From: a virus
IMG/VR virus record: IMGVR_UViG_3300045049_000070
Span: 1 to 64,000 of that record
Reading direction: 5' to 3' (one strand)
DNA: 64,000 nt
This document shows positions 1 to 8,310 of this stretch, in pieces. The position numbers and the translations under genes are program-made. Below the pieces are notes generated by a model. That model had not been told where the DNA came from, did not search any database, and saw nothing but the letters and a program-made list of their open reading frames with translations. Each line of letters begins with the position of its first letter. Position 1 is the first letter of the stretch.

Positions 1-1
1 T

Positions 2-133
2 TATGATCCATGGGAAGACCCTAGGATTGAAAATGAGCCCTGCGATGGTTGCAATGGTACTGGCAAAGACCTGTACTTCGTTGAGAAACAGCACGCACAT
101 CACACAAATCCAAGAGCAAAGGAAAGACTATGA
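2..133 (+). CDS. 3' end of a CxxC zinc-motif protein (partial)
   Basis: The window opens inside a reading frame of 43 codons ending in TGA at 131-133. The visible tail contains C-D-G-C-N-G-T-G, a CxxCxGxG half-site like those of DnaJ-type zinc ribbons, followed by a His-rich stretch. The stop overlaps the next ATG (ATGA), as is common in this genome. The start is outside the window, so function cannot be called; a small zinc-binding phage protein is the most that can be said. Confidence 0.6.
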   Translation, partial: YDPWEDPRIENEPCDGCNGTGKDLYFVEKQHAHHTNPRAKERL

Positions 134-321
134 AGTCGTTTGAACTTCCTCAACCTGAGTGCGAGGATGATTACGCGTTCATGCCTAACTACGATCAAAA
201 CCCGATGGTGCCACTGGAGGTAACTCCGCCTTCAGTGGCAACCACAAGGAGAAACGATCGTGGAAAGATTCAATCGCGCGGAGAGACGCGCACAAACAGT
301 GAGGCTGAAGGCCAAGCGTAA
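130..321 (+). CDS. Small hypothetical protein (63 aa)
   Basis: The ATG overlaps the preceding stop, which supports translational coupling. The N-terminal half is acidic and Pro-rich, and the last 20 residues are Arg/Thr/Glu-rich low complexity. The 3' end overlaps the next gene by 62 bases, longer than usual here, so either this gene or the start of the next is less certain. No family recognised. Confidence 0.5.
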   Translation: MKSFELPQPECEDDYAFMPNYDQNPMVPLEVTPPSVATTRRNDRGKIQSRGETRTNSEAEGQA

Positions 322-538
322 AACCTACTGGGGATATCCTCAGAGATTTGGAACGTGCGGATATCCTCCGCACTCTCCTGAAGGAATGTCCCCTCGCCAA
401 CTTGGAATGGTTTCGCAAACTCCTCATCCGTGCTCATGCGCTCTCGGATGTGGAAATGCTAGAGCATTCTACGGACGTACTTTGAAGGAAATTGTTCATA
501 TGATCGAAGAAAAGGAGGGCATCATGTTACTTCGTTAG
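260..538 (+). CDS. Conserved small phage protein with RxxRR/PCSC motifs (92 aa)
   Basis: A GTG start at 260 follows an AAGGAG ribosome site (246-251) at good spacing. The N-terminus is basic (N-R-A-E-R-R, then L-K-A-K-R-K) and the centre carries T-P-H-P-C-S-C with C-G-N-A-R shortly after, followed by an amphipathic Glu-rich tail. I associate the pair of motifs (basic helix, then TPxPCSC...CGN.R) with a small conserved protein found in many phages and prophages, of unknown role; the Cys residues suggest metal binding. It overlaps the previous gene in another frame. Confidence 0.7.
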   Translation: MERFNRAERRAQTVRLKAKRKTYWGYPQRFGTCGYPPHSPEGMSPRQLGMVSQTPHPCSCALGCGNARAFYGRTLKEIVHMIEEKEGIMLLR

Positions 539-556
539 ATAATACTAGGAGTAACG

Positions 557-910
557 ATGTCCAGAACTTACCGCCGCATCCGCGGCGACATGCATCATCG
601 CGGCGGATACACCGAGTTCCGTGAATACGGGCACTACTTCGACGAGGAGAGCGGCTACTACCGCTCTTGGTCGATTCAGGGTCGTGCACCGGATACGCTG
701 ACTCGCGAGATGATCCTCAACCGCGTGAAGTTCCACATGGATGGGCGTCGCACGATGGGTCAGACACCGACTTGGTGGTGGCACATGACGACCACTGTCC
801 CTGCTCGCCGCGAGGAGCGCGATCTTTGCAAGAAGATCCTGCGCCTCAAGGACTTGGAGGACGCTCCGATCTTCCCGGATCGCAAGCGCCCCAAGGAATG
901 GTACTGGTGA
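557..910 (+). CDS. Conserved small Arg/Trp-rich phage protein (117 aa)
   Basis: Preceded by AGGAG about eight bases before ATG. The protein starts S-R-T-Y-R-R, is Arg/Tyr-rich, holds a PTWWW segment in the middle and ends F-P-D-R-K-R-P-K-E-W-Y-W. The combination of basic N-terminus, PxxWW and an aromatic C-terminus resembles a family of small phage proteins of unknown function. Codon use here is more GC-rich than in the genes further down. A UUCG hairpin follows directly. Confidence 0.75.
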   Translation: MSRTYRRIRGDMHHRGGYTEFREYGHYFDEESGYYRSWSIQGRAPDTLTREMILNRVKFHMDGRRTMGQTPTWWWHMTTTVPARREERDLCKKILRLKDLEDAPIFPDRKRPKEWYW

Positions 911-912
911 TC

Positions 913-932
913 AGAGGGGCTTCGGCCCCTCT
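913..932 (+). terminator. UUCG-loop hairpin
   Basis: An 8-bp perfect stem, AGAGGGGC/GCCCCTCT, closed by a TTCG tetraloop, lies two bases after the stop of the 557 gene. There is no T-run after it, so it may be a weak terminator or an mRNA 3'-end stabiliser rather than a classical intrinsic terminator. Confidence 0.6.
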
Positions 933-971
933 ACTCACATCTTGACTCGCAACCACTTTGCTCTTTCAAAC

Positions 972-1346
972 ATGAACAACGCACTAGTTCCCGTTTCGCC
1001 TCCAGCCACCGACCCCATGAGCATCCACCAGCGCATCCGCCGTGGACAAGCCATCGCCCTGCTCTACATCGCTGCTCAGCATCTCAGTCAAGCTGCGAGC
1101 GACGACGCCTGCCGCCTTATCGAAGAAGCCAATGATCCATGGCAGAACTATGGCTTCAACAAGCAGATGCGGCGTTCTCCTTACATGACCCGTGCCGATG
1201 GACACGGTTCCCATGAGTGGTTCATGCAGAAGGAGTCGCAGGACGCCCGCGACCTTCGCATTGCACGCATGACGACGCCCCATTGGCTGCACACGAAGCC
1301 GGCTCCGGAGAAAGACATCTTCGAACTCATCAAACACGCAACATGA
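972..1346 (+). CDS. Hypothetical protein (124 aa)
   Basis: The frame could open at a TTG (942) or at ATG 972 or 1017; none has a clear Shine-Dalgarno site, so 972 is a compromise. The product is Ala/Arg-rich with an amphipathic helix (residues about 25-50) and a charged C-terminal half. Its stop overlaps the next ATG. No family recognised. Confidence 0.6.
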   Translation: MNNALVPVSPPATDPMSIHQRIRRGQAIALLYIAAQHLSQAASDDACRLIEEANDPWQNYGFNKQMRRSPYMTRADGHGSHEWFMQKESQDARDLRIARMTTPHWLHTKPAPEKDIFELIKHAT

Positions 1347-1639
1347 AGCTGCATCTTTCGTCCGACAAGGACAAGTCCGATACAGAGGCGTTGATCGCCA
1401 AACTGAACGAAGTCATGAGGACGGCTACCGTCAGAGGTGATCTGGCCCTGTTGGCCGTGGCGGTGTTCAGTGGCGAGTACGCTGCTGACCAAATCACCGT
1501 GATTCCCAAGAACGCAGGCAAAGCCGAACGTGAAACAGTGATTCGCGAGAACAAGCTCAAGATGAACTTCTTCGACGACTTTGTTCGAACGGCAAAGGCC
1601 GAGAGGCTGGCCGAAATCGTCCACGAGGTTATCGGATGA
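1343..1639 (+). CDS. Hypothetical helical protein (98 aa)
   Basis: The start at 1343 (ATGA overlap with the previous stop) is preferred over the in-frame upstream codon at 1217, which would bury about 130 bases in the preceding gene. The sequence begins M-K-L-H-L-S and looks all-helical and charged, with a hydrophobic segment (residues about 36-50) too short and mixed to be a membrane anchor. Stop overlaps the next start. Function unknown. Confidence 0.75.
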   Translation: MKLHLSSDKDKSDTEALIAKLNEVMRTATVRGDLALLAVAVFSGEYAADQITVIPKNAGKAERETVIRENKLKMNFFDDFVRTAKAERLAEIVHEVIG

Positions 1640-2493
1640 GACTGATCTCCAATTTCAAGGACTACTACGATAGTCTGCAGGATCCATCAGATAGGGACCT
1701 GACATATGTCCGTATGAAGAAGTTGCTAGACGCGGACGATCCGGTCACAACAGAAATGAATCTGTATCAGTTCAGCGTACCTGATACCTTTGAATGGAAG
1801 CACGATCGAAAACTTGGGCAAGACTTGGCAGATCTGGTGTCCAAAGAATGGAACAAACAAATCGTGCCTCGATACGAAGATCCGCGCGTAGGTCATGGGT
1901 ACTATACAAGTTACGCGCGATTCCAATGCGTAGTAGTCCTATTCTGCGGAAAGTTGTATCGTGGCATCCGCTACAGCGAGCGCTGGTCTTATTTGGACAA
2001 CAATGTTATTCCAACAAGCTTACGAGGCGATCCTGGAATGGTGAGTCGTGTTTATTGGGATGCAGCCTCTTTTGTTGCCGACTTCCATCAAGTTGACAGG
2101 AGAGGTAAACTCCTAGAAGACGCGAAGTATGTTCGAAGCGGAAACGCAGTATTGACATATTTCCAACCTCAGAACAATCGAGTTTTAATGGACCTCCACT
2201 TCAAGACAGGCTGTCCGGTGATAGGTCTTGAAAAAGACCCCGAGTCTAAAACCGCCCCGCACTGGAGCAAGCGTTTCCATCACGTGGCAGTTTTGAATCC
2301 GAGCCTGCGTGAAATGCAATTCTTTAGAGTCACAGACGTGAACTCTGCATTCCAGGAGCTGTCAATGTTCGTTGGTGGTGTTCTGGCGAACAATGACAAA
2401 CCAGAGTCTGTCGACAACAACTACAAGATTTTGGCACATGGCTTCGATCTTAAGGAAAGCTTTCGTAAAGGACCAACCAAGGAGCACAGATGA
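1636..2493 (+). CDS. Conserved phage protein, 'ISNFKDYYD' type (285 aa)
   Basis: Starts by ATGA overlap. The opening R-L-I-S-N-F-K-D-Y-Y-D-S-L-Q recalls a conserved hypothetical protein that recurs in large phages; I cannot attach a biochemical role. It is mixed alpha/beta, without membrane segments, and has a W-R-I/Y-R-G-I core near residues 110-125. The next gene overlaps by four bases, so the two are probably translated together. Confidence 0.8.
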   Translation: MRLISNFKDYYDSLQDPSDRDLTYVRMKKLLDADDPVTTEMNLYQFSVPDTFEWKHDRKLGQDLADLVSKEWNKQIVPRYEDPRVGHGYYTSYARFQCVVVLFCGKLYRGIRYSERWSYLDNNVIPTSLRGDPGMVSRVYWDAASFVADFHQVDRRGKLLEDAKYVRSGNAVLTYFQPQNNRVLMDLHFKTGCPVIGLEKDPESKTAPHWSKRFHHVAVLNPSLREMQFFRVTDVNSAFQELSMFVGGVLANNDKPESVDNNYKILAHGFDLKESFRKGPTKEHR

Positions 2494-3197
2494 CGTTGAA
2501 GCGATACAACATTGGATCTCATGGCAATGAGGTTGAAACTCCGGATGGTAAATACGTAAGAGCTGCAGACTTGGCCGGTCGAGTGGGCGACTTCAATCCT
2601 ACTATTTACTTCATCTCAGCATTTGACGATAACTATATGGAGACTCGTCGTGTCCTTCGTTTAGAAGGAGGGAAGACTGTGCCTCGTTCTACAGTTGTTA
2701 GACACGGTCCTCCTGAAGATAAAAAGTACAGGATTGAGCGACAGCGTGATGATGGTGTAATGCTCTACTACCAAGACACTGGACGATTCGGCTATTGGAC
2801 CAAGAATCCTGAGTGGGCGACTGTTGATGGACTAGCAAAAATGGTCGAAGTCCATAGGTATGTGGAGAAACTGGCCGGGAAGAGAGGATATTACTATCCG
2901 AGTCTCGGATCGAGGACATTTGGGTTCTACTTCAAGAAAGAGCAAGCAATAGCTGCGGTAGAACGTAACCAGTCGGATATGCACGAACGAATGTATACAT
3001 GGATCGTCATCGAACCATACCATACGTGGGGAATCCATCCAATATCTGCAGCTCTTGATACGGAAGGTGACGTAGACGAATCATTGTGGTTCAAATGGGA
3101 AGTAACGGATAGCTCGAAAGAGAACTATTCTGGTAGGTGGGTACGTGCCGAACGTCCTGAAGAAACGAAGCACACAGTTTGTTTTGCAGTTGGATAA
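2490..3197 (+). CDS. Conserved phage protein (235 aa)
   Basis: Starts by ATGA overlap with the 1636 gene. A C-terminal stretch (E-R-N-Q-S-D-M-H-E-R-M-Y-T-W-I-V-I-E, about residues 150-170, then G-I-H-P and a W-F-K-W) resembles a segment I associate with conserved hypothetical proteins of several large phages. Soluble, with many aromatic residues. Function unknown; pairing with the 1636 product suggests a shared task. Confidence 0.8.
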   Translation: MTLKRYNIGSHGNEVETPDGKYVRAADLAGRVGDFNPTIYFISAFDDNYMETRRVLRLEGGKTVPRSTVVRHGPPEDKKYRIERQRDDGVMLYYQDTGRFGYWTKNPEWATVDGLAKMVEVHRYVEKLAGKRGYYYPSLGSRTFGFYFKKEQAIAAVERNQSDMHERMYTWIVIEPYHTWGIHPISAALDTEGDVDESLWFKWEVTDSSKENYSGRWVRAERPEETKHTVCFAVG

Positions 3198-3209
3198 GGA
3201 GAAAGACGG

Positions 3210-3533
3210 ATGTCAATTCGTGATCAGTTTCTAAAAGAATGGGACAACTTTGTACTTGCGTTTACTGGAGCGTTCGATACTCCTGCTGATAGGAAGAAGT
3301 TTGCAGACGATCCTTACGCACAAGATGCTGTTCGCCGCTTCAAGGTCCTTAAGGATATGGTTGATCAACTCCGACAAGCAGGGAAACCTGCACCGTTCCA
3401 ACCCGTCGGAACGGTGGAAAGGTATCTTTCGACTGCTAGCTGTATTCGCTGGTCTGGCATTCCTGTTGAGCACGGTACAGAGTTGTTTGTCCGCCTTGAA
3501 GACATGTTGAAAGCAACTCCAAACAAAGAGTGA
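3210..3533 (+). CDS. Hypothetical protein (107 aa)
   Basis: Has AAGGAGAAAGACGG before ATG, a good ribosome site. Predicted helical and soluble, with a charged N-terminal half and a C-terminal part ending in L-E-D-M-L-K. Lies in the same transcription run as its neighbours. No family recognised. Confidence 0.75.
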   Translation: MSIRDQFLKEWDNFVLAFTGAFDTPADRKKFADDPYAQDAVRRFKVLKDMVDQLRQAGKPAPFQPVGTVERYLSTASCIRWSGIPVEHGTELFVRLEDMLKATPNKE

Positions 3534-3541
3534 GGATCACT

Positions 3542-4009
3542 ATGAAAAGCACGATCATCAATACAAAGACTGGTCAGCCAGTTGACATGACTACCAAGAA
3601 GGTAGTGGAGGTTCTTTCTAACATACCTTCCATTTCAGAAGCGGAAGAACGCTGGCGACATGTTGGTCTGGTGGTAGATCGGCTACCAGAAGATAAGATG
3701 GATCGATATGTGGGAATCGATCGTTTACATCCAAACGATATGATTCTTGTTGCGGTCGAAACTGGAGGCCCCACAGACATGTTTAAGAAGCGTGGTGTGT
3801 GGCTTACAGGAATACAACGTAGTCATGCGATCCTGAAAGCACCAAGAGTTGGGGCTGCCATCTCTTACATTGAAACGAAGCCAATGTATGAGATACAAAC
3901 CCTATGGAAGTCTACCGCAGACCAGATCAAGGCATTCGACTTGCTTCGTGACCAGATGCTTGGTGCTCTATCGTTTCTTGGCTATAGGGAGGATGGGAAC
4001 AAGCGATGA
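3542..4009 (+). CDS. Hypothetical protein (155 aa)
   Basis: The ATG at 3542 is chosen over a GTG at 3530 because GAGG sits six bases before it. The product is mixed alpha/beta and soluble. A G-L-V-V-D and a D-M-I-L-V-A-V-E strand suggest a globular alpha/beta fold, but no catalytic motif is visible. Stop overlaps the next start (ATGA). Confidence 0.75.
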   Translation: MKSTIINTKTGQPVDMTTKKVVEVLSNIPSISEAEERWRHVGLVVDRLPEDKMDRYVGIDRLHPNDMILVAVETGGPTDMFKKRGVWLTGIQRSHAILKAPRVGAAISYIETKPMYEIQTLWKSTADQIKAFDLLRDQMLGALSFLGYREDGNKR

Positions 4010-4383
4010 GACTTAATGAGTTTTCTTCACCCCATTTCATAGGGTTAACTATCCCTCCACCAAACTGGAAGGCTGTGGCTAAACGGTTCTTCGCGCCTTC
4101 AGTACGCTATATGTCGGATAGTGCTGTGGACGACAGTCGCGAACACCTTGGTTGGTTCTATTTAATACTATCTCAACTGACTGAGGACGAATACATTGAA
4201 TATCACCAAAACGAATCCGATGTCGCAGGTTATGTGACTTTATTACGGATCCATGATTGGCAGTACCAATTCAGTGACGATCAGCAAGTTTGGAAGAAAG
4301 GAAACAACGAAAGGCAAAGGTTAGAAGCACTCCAACGAAAGCTGGACCCCGACCAATCAATCTGGAACCAATTCAAGAGGTGA
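4006..4383 (+). CDS. Hypothetical protein (125 aa)
   Basis: Coupled to the 3542 gene by an ATGA overlap. Soluble, rich in aromatic residues (R-Y-M, W-F-Y, I-H-D-W-Q-Y-Q-F) with a charged helical C-terminus. No motif recognised. Confidence 0.75.
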   Translation: MRLNEFSSPHFIGLTIPPPNWKAVAKRFFAPSVRYMSDSAVDDSREHLGWFYLILSQLTEDEYIEYHQNESDVAGYVTLLRIHDWQYQFSDDQQVWKKGNNERQRLEALQRKLDPDQSIWNQFKR

Positions 4384-4387
4384 AGAT

Positions 4388-4660
4388 ATGAACCAAAAAC
4401 CGCAACAGCAACATCCACATTCAAACAAGAAGCCGCCACAAAAGTTTTGGGCACCGAAATCACTTGAGCAACAATATGCGGAAGGTAAAGCCGCTAGCAT
4501 AAGTCCGGTTGGAACTCATGGCTATTACGAAGCACGTCGAAGACATCTCAATCCAGAACGATACATCAACCTATTGATTCTTTTTGGGCGGGACTTTCCG
4601 AAGCGAATAAAGGGTCGTTCGAAGAGAGGTTGGACGTCCCCTACTAAGCCGGTTCGCTAA
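4388..4660 (+). CDS. Small basic hypothetical protein (90 aa)
   Basis: The reading frame is preceded by AGAGGTGAAG. The first 25 residues are Gln/Pro/His/Lys-rich low complexity, and the C-terminus is strongly basic (K-R-I-K-G-R-S-K-R). A nucleic-acid contact is possible but only inferred from charge. Confidence 0.65.
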   Translation: MNQKPQQQHPHSNKKPPQKFWAPKSLEQQYAEGKAASISPVGTHGYYEARRRHLNPERYINLLILFGRDFPKRIKGRSKRGWTSPTKPVR

Positions 4661-4675
4661 CTAAAAGGATTAATC

Positions 4676-5032
4676 ATGAACAGAAGAGATTTCTTGAAAG
4701 GAATGGCAGTCGCTTCGATTGCTATCACTGCTCCGGCCATAGTTACGTCGAAAGGTATTCGCACTTTCTATGCGCCACATTCACGTATTCCGAAAAACGA
4801 CTTCCGAGACTGGTACACGTACGAGATTTTTGATATCTCTACTGGTCGTGTCTCTTGCACAGAGACACGTTTTAACCAACAACTTGGACGGATCTATCGT
4901 CACGGGTTTGCAAAAGGCGAGATCTCTGTAATCATGGCAATGCGTGCCATCAGACACGAAAGTGACAGGTCGATTTTCTTAATCGATTCCCTTCGTCAAG
5001 GGATTGAAACAATTGAAATTATCACACTGTAA
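4676..5032 (+). CDS. Exported protein with Tat-type leader (118 aa)
   Basis: The protein begins N-R-R-D-F-L-K-G, an almost textbook twin-arginine motif (RRxFLK), followed by a hydrophobic stretch A-V-A-S-I-A-I-T-A-P-A-I-V (residues 11-23). This would direct a folded product to the periplasm through the host Tat system. The mature part (about 90 residues) has one Cys and many charged residues and matches no family I know. A second gene at 44077 has a similar leader. Preceded by AAGGATTAATC. Confidence 0.8.
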   Translation: MNRRDFLKGMAVASIAITAPAIVTSKGIRTFYAPHSRIPKNDFRDWYTYEIFDISTGRVSCTETRFNQQLGRIYRHGFAKGEISVIMAMRAIRHESDRSIFLIDSLRQGIETIEIITL

Positions 5033-5092
5033 ATAATTGGTAAGTGCATACCAGCACAAAACCTTCTCCAACCACTAGTCAGGGGCTGACTT

Positions 5093-6214
5093 ATGAGCAG
5101 ACGAGTAGGTGCCTTACTTGGGCGCTTCGAACCGCGTCATCGCGGACACAATTCGATCATAGAACAGGCAGCACAGAAATGTGATCACTTGTTGGTACTG
5201 ATCGGCTCGGCGAACAGGCCGAGATCACTACGCAACCCGTTCACATACGAAGAGCGATGGGCTGACATGCGTCAGTACTTGAGCGAAAACTTGAAAATCG
5301 GGTTCAGCATCTATCCATTAAACGACTACCGCTATTCGAACCAACAATGGGTGACGGATACGTGCGCAGCAGTCGACCATTTGATGGACACCAATCATCA
5401 ATACTTTGCAGGCTTCGACAGGAAGCCAATCTTGTTTGGACACACAAAGCCAGATACTGGATATCTCCAGGACTTCAAGCTTTGGCCATACGAGGAGCTT
5501 CATTCCGGATGGGATGGGTGTGCTACTGAAATGCGGGACAAGGAATTTTCCTTTGCCGAGATGGGACAAGACAACGTCACATTCTCAGATCACTTGCAGT
5601 TGACAGGACAAGAACTGCATAACTTGCTTGCTGACCGGAAAGCTCTACAAAAAGAAGCAAAAGATTTCGCCACCTATCTATACAAAGACACCCTCCAGTT
5701 CGTGTGCAGTGATGTCGTAGTAGAGTGTGCTGGACATGTGTTGATGATCAAACGGGGCAATAGTCCAGGACTTGGGTGTTGGGCTTGGCCCGGTGGATTC
5801 AAGGAAAACAACGAAACGTTCTACGAGTGTGCTCTAAGAGAACTTCGTCAAGAGACAGGACTACGAATTCCATTACCCGCTTTGATGAGTTCTGCTGTTG
5901 AATTTGAAGGCAACAAGATGCCGGAAGCACAGCTTGTCAACTACAAGATATACGACAGCCCAGACCGCGACATGGGTATACCGAGAATCACGGTTGCCTA
6001 TCATCTGAAAGTACAGCCGAATCGCGATGGCACGATGCCTAAAACAAAGGCACGCGACGATGCTCGTGAGACACAGTGGGTTCCGTTTTACGACTTCCTG
6101 AATCATTACAAATGTCACAGTGATCACCAAGACATCGGCTACGATCTGCTGAACGCGTTTCCGACGCCTGCTCATTTGAATCCTGCGTATCCCAAGTACA
6201 GCAAAACCATCTAG
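5093..6214 (+). CDS. nadM: Bifunctional NMN adenylyltransferase / Nudix hydrolase
   Basis: Residues 1 to about 190 are a nucleotidyltransferase of the HxGH superfamily: G-R-F-E-P-R-H-R-G-H at 10-19 binds ATP, and C-A-T-E-M-R-D-K-E-F further on matches the second (S/T)xx(I/M)R motif. Residues about 200-373 are a Nudix domain with its box at 235-257 (GX5E, then RELRQETGL; the first E of EE is Q). The layout matches bacterial NadM-Nudix fusions such as Synechocystis slr0787, which convert NMN and ATP to NAD+ and cleave ADP-ribose-type substrates. With the NAMPT at 8313 it completes a two-step nicotinamide-to-NAD+ route. AGGGG precedes the ATG. Confidence 0.92.
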   Translation: MSRRVGALLGRFEPRHRGHNSIIEQAAQKCDHLLVLIGSANRPRSLRNPFTYEERWADMRQYLSENLKIGFSIYPLNDYRYSNQQWVTDTCAAVDHLMDTNHQYFAGFDRKPILFGHTKPDTGYLQDFKLWPYEELHSGWDGCATEMRDKEFSFAEMGQDNVTFSDHLQLTGQELHNLLADRKALQKEAKDFATYLYKDTLQFVCSDVVVECAGHVLMIKRGNSPGLGCWAWPGGFKENNETFYECALRELRQETGLRIPLPALMSSAVEFEGNKMPEAQLVNYKIYDSPDRDMGIPRITVAYHLKVQPNRDGTMPKTKARDDARETQWVPFYDFLNHYKCHSDHQDIGYDLLNAFPTPAHLNPAYPKYSKTI

Positions 6215-6221
6215 GACATCT

Positions 6222-6419
6222 ATGAAGATAGAAAGATCACACATCTTAGTCAAGAACGGTGTTGACGTACCTCAACGTCAAGTAGTGATGTCTGTGGATG
6301 AAGCCAAACAACTTGCGGAAGAACTAAGACCACACCTAACCGGATTTGTAGTTGGTGAACACAAGAAGTGTGAGCGATTATGCAAACTGGTTGGCGTGCA
6401 TCTCGATCTAGTCAATTAA
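6222..6419 (+). CDS. Hypothetical protein (65 aa)
   Basis: Eight bases after the NMNAT-Nudix gene. A short soluble protein with an acidic helix (D-E-A-K-Q-L-A-E-E-L) and two Cys near the C-terminus. Position between the two NAD+ salvage genes is its only functional hint. Confidence 0.7.
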   Translation: MKIERSHILVKNGVDVPQRQVVMSVDEAKQLAEELRPHLTGFVVGEHKKCERLCKLVGVHLDLVN

Positions 6420-6443
6420 CATCAATCAACTGGAGCAACAAAC

Positions 6444-7001
6444 ATGCAACAAGAAATAGCGCTTGGCTGCGAAGCCAAAGACTTGACGACTGGGCTTAAA
6501 GGTATCATCACAAGTCGCGTCGTTCTCATGAACGGAAACCTACGATTTATCTTGCAACCACCTTGTGCGCCGGGTGCTGACAAGATGCCAGATGGATATG
6601 AAATCGATGCCCAATCATTGGAGTATGTCAGTCAAGGCATCATGAAGAGCGGTATTCCGTGTCCTGCCGACACGGGAATCGAACTTGGAAATGAGTATGA
6701 AGACATCGTATCAGGCACTGTTGGAATTGCTATCGCACGTTACGATAGCATGAATGGATGCGTACGATACGTAATCCAAGGAAAAACCAAGAAAGATGCT
6801 AAGGAGCCAAACGTAGTCTACGTAGACTACTCTCAGCTGAAGCCTACAGGGAAGAACTCAGTCATGACTCATCTGAAGAAGGCAATCGAGAAGGCAAAGA
6901 AGCTGAGTTCCAAAGCTGAAGCAGATTCTATGCCAAAGGCCGCCCGTAGAGTTTCAACCGCCACTCCGGGTGGCCCCACAACGAAAGCACCGAGGTTCTG
7001 A
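6444..7001 (+). CDS. Conserved phage protein with duplicated 'MNGxxR' module (185 aa)
   Basis: Two copies of a roughly 50-residue beta-rich module are visible: L-G-C-E-A-K-D-L-T-T-G...M-N-G-N-L-R-F (residues about 6-40) and L-G-N-E-Y-E-D-I-V-S-G...M-N-G-C-V-R-Y (about 77-110). This kind of module, with ITG and R...(L/M)NGC.R, is found in small phage proteins of unknown role. The C-terminal 40 residues are Lys/Ala/Ser-rich and probably disordered. Lies inside the NAD+ salvage cluster. Confidence 0.75.
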   Translation: MQQEIALGCEAKDLTTGLKGIITSRVVLMNGNLRFILQPPCAPGADKMPDGYEIDAQSLEYVSQGIMKSGIPCPADTGIELGNEYEDIVSGTVGIAIARYDSMNGCVRYVIQGKTKKDAKEPNVVYVDYSQLKPTGKNSVMTHLKKAIEKAKKLSSKAEADSMPKAARRVSTATPGGPTTKAPRF

Positions 7002-7003
7002 CC

Positions 7004-7834
7004 ATGAATACAGAAAAAGATCTGCATGATTTTGGTGTCGGAGACATCGTACGTTGTGTTCGTCCAATGGGAGAATTTCTCAAGATTGGAAACGAATACA
7101 AGGTCACTTTTATATCGGCTGACGACATTTGTGTTGAGGGCTGGTCTTACAGGTGGGATAGGACACGGTTCACACTAGTAAGAAGAGCAGCAAAGACGTC
7201 AAAGAAGCGAAGAGATCAGTTATCCATGCCAGATGCAATGTCACCGTTCGAGGATCTTTTTGAATCGAAAGAGACAGCTCCGAAGAAATTTCAAGTAGGT
7301 GACATAGTCAGATGTATTGATCTCGACTATGGAAAACGACTCGAGTTAAATCGTGAGTACGAAGTTACGCACATTTCTGGCGATGGTAGTGTTGAGGTCC
7401 ATGGTTTTGAAGGTTTCCACTTCATAAAGAGACGCTTTGAACTCGTCTCTAGAAGGAGCGTTAATATAAACGATTTCATTACTAAGACGGCTAAAAGAAT
7501 TGCAAACGATTTAACGATTCCCGACAATATCCTACAGGATCCCGCACTTGTGTTCCCGTATGAAGTAACGTGGAAAACTGCACAGGAGTTAGAAAATCTT
7601 GCGGTTTGTGTCCTGAAGTCACGTCCAGTAGACGTATCTGTCAACTTAACCTTCAGTGAAGGCCCCAATAAGAATGGTGTTACCTTTGCTAAAGAATTGT
7701 CCTCAGCTACTGAAGCCAAAAAGCCAGTAGTGTTAGCCGCTCCATGTCCGAATGCATTGACGATGACCGAAATGCCGACTGTCTTTGGTCGTAGCGCAGC
7801 CTTGTGGGGTGCTTGCAATGCCTCGCTGGATTGA
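7004..7834 (+). CDS. Protein with two KOW/SH3-like modules (276 aa)
   Basis: Two copies of the same small beta module are seen: V-G-D-I-V-R-C-V-R-P...G-N-E-Y-K-V-T (residues about 8-60) and V-G-D-I-V-R-C-I-D-L...N-R-E-Y-E-V-T (about 98-145). VGDxV...Y.V. patterns are typical of SH3-like or KOW-like barrels. The C-terminal 130 residues are a different, mixed fold without a motif I know. The start is two bases after the 6444 stop. Role unknown; sits between the NAD+ genes. Confidence 0.75.
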   Translation: MNTEKDLHDFGVGDIVRCVRPMGEFLKIGNEYKVTFISADDICVEGWSYRWDRTRFTLVRRAAKTSKKRRDQLSMPDAMSPFEDLFESKETAPKKFQVGDIVRCIDLDYGKRLELNREYEVTHISGDGSVEVHGFEGFHFIKRRFELVSRRSVNINDFITKTAKRIANDLTIPDNILQDPALVFPYEVTWKTAQELENLAVCVLKSRPVDVSVNLTFSEGPNKNGVTFAKELSSATEAKKPVVLAAPCPNALTMTEMPTVFGRSAALWGACNASLD

Positions 7835-8246
7835 CAACAAGGTAGAGCGGCCCACGATGACATGGAATGAACGAGTCCTTTTCGAGAAGCTGGGGCGCGA
7901 GATGTACGCGATGACGACGACCGTCCATTCTCCAAACATCCCGTTTGTTGAACAGTGCGAAATGATCCCCGGCATCTGGGAGCATCTTGTGCAGGAGCGC
8001 GACCGCTTACGGGAAATCGCCTCTGGTGTGGAAGGAACCGGAACCCATTCCAGTACAGAATACGAACGCATAACATCGTGGCTCCGCAATCTGGGGAACA
8101 AATACTTAGGTGATGGAATCCATGATGGAATACGTGCATCAACAATACTTGAAGTAATCGAAAGAGAAATTGGTAGCAGGAGACAACATGACAAAACCGA
8201 TTCCGACACAGGCACCACTACGGTTTCGCCTGCTGTGGAGGGCTGA
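7818..8246 (+). CDS. Hypothetical protein (142 aa)
   Basis: The ATG at 7818 (M-P-R-W-I-D-N) is chosen over an in-frame codon at 7785, which would extend deeper into the previous gene; the overlap is then 17 bases. A GGGG lies about nine bases upstream. Helical, with an E-R-D-R-L-R-E and a late E-V-I-E-R-E-I. The C-terminus is Ser/Thr/Asp-rich. No family recognised. Confidence 0.65.
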   Translation: MPRWIDNKVERPTMTWNERVLFEKLGREMYAMTTTVHSPNIPFVEQCEMIPGIWEHLVQERDRLREIASGVEGTGTHSSTEYERITSWLRNLGNKYLGDGIHDGIRASTILEVIEREIGSRRQHDKTDSDTGTTTVSPAVEG

Positions 8247-8310
8247 AGTCCTCATCAACAATCTGAAGCAGACTTTTCTTTTCTCAACCGGCCATTCGAA
8301 AGGGGCTTGA
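8188..8310 (+). CDS. Small hypothetical protein (40 aa)
   Basis: A short frame opening with M-T-K-P-I-P-T-Q after a strong AGGAG site, ending in TGA three bases before the NAMPT start. It overlaps the 3' end of the 7818 gene in another frame. The centre is hydrophobic and basic (L-R-F-R-L-L-W-R-A-E-V-L-I). It may serve mainly to couple translation into the NAMPT gene. Confidence 0.5.
   Translation: MTKPIPTQAPLRFRLLWRAEVLINNLKQTFLFSTGHSKGA

Noticed and set aside
130-538. Programmed frameshift joining the 130 and 260 frames
   Set aside because: The second frame has its own GTG and AAGGAG, and there is no slippery heptamer in the overlap that I can see.
1217-1342. Upstream extension of the 1343 gene
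   Set aside because: Would sit inside the 972 gene; ATGA coupling at 1343 is the genome's usual style.
7327-8218. Minus-strand frames opposite the 7004 and 7818 genes
   Set aside because: Plus-strand genes there have ribosome sites and overlaps with neighbours; the minus frames do not.
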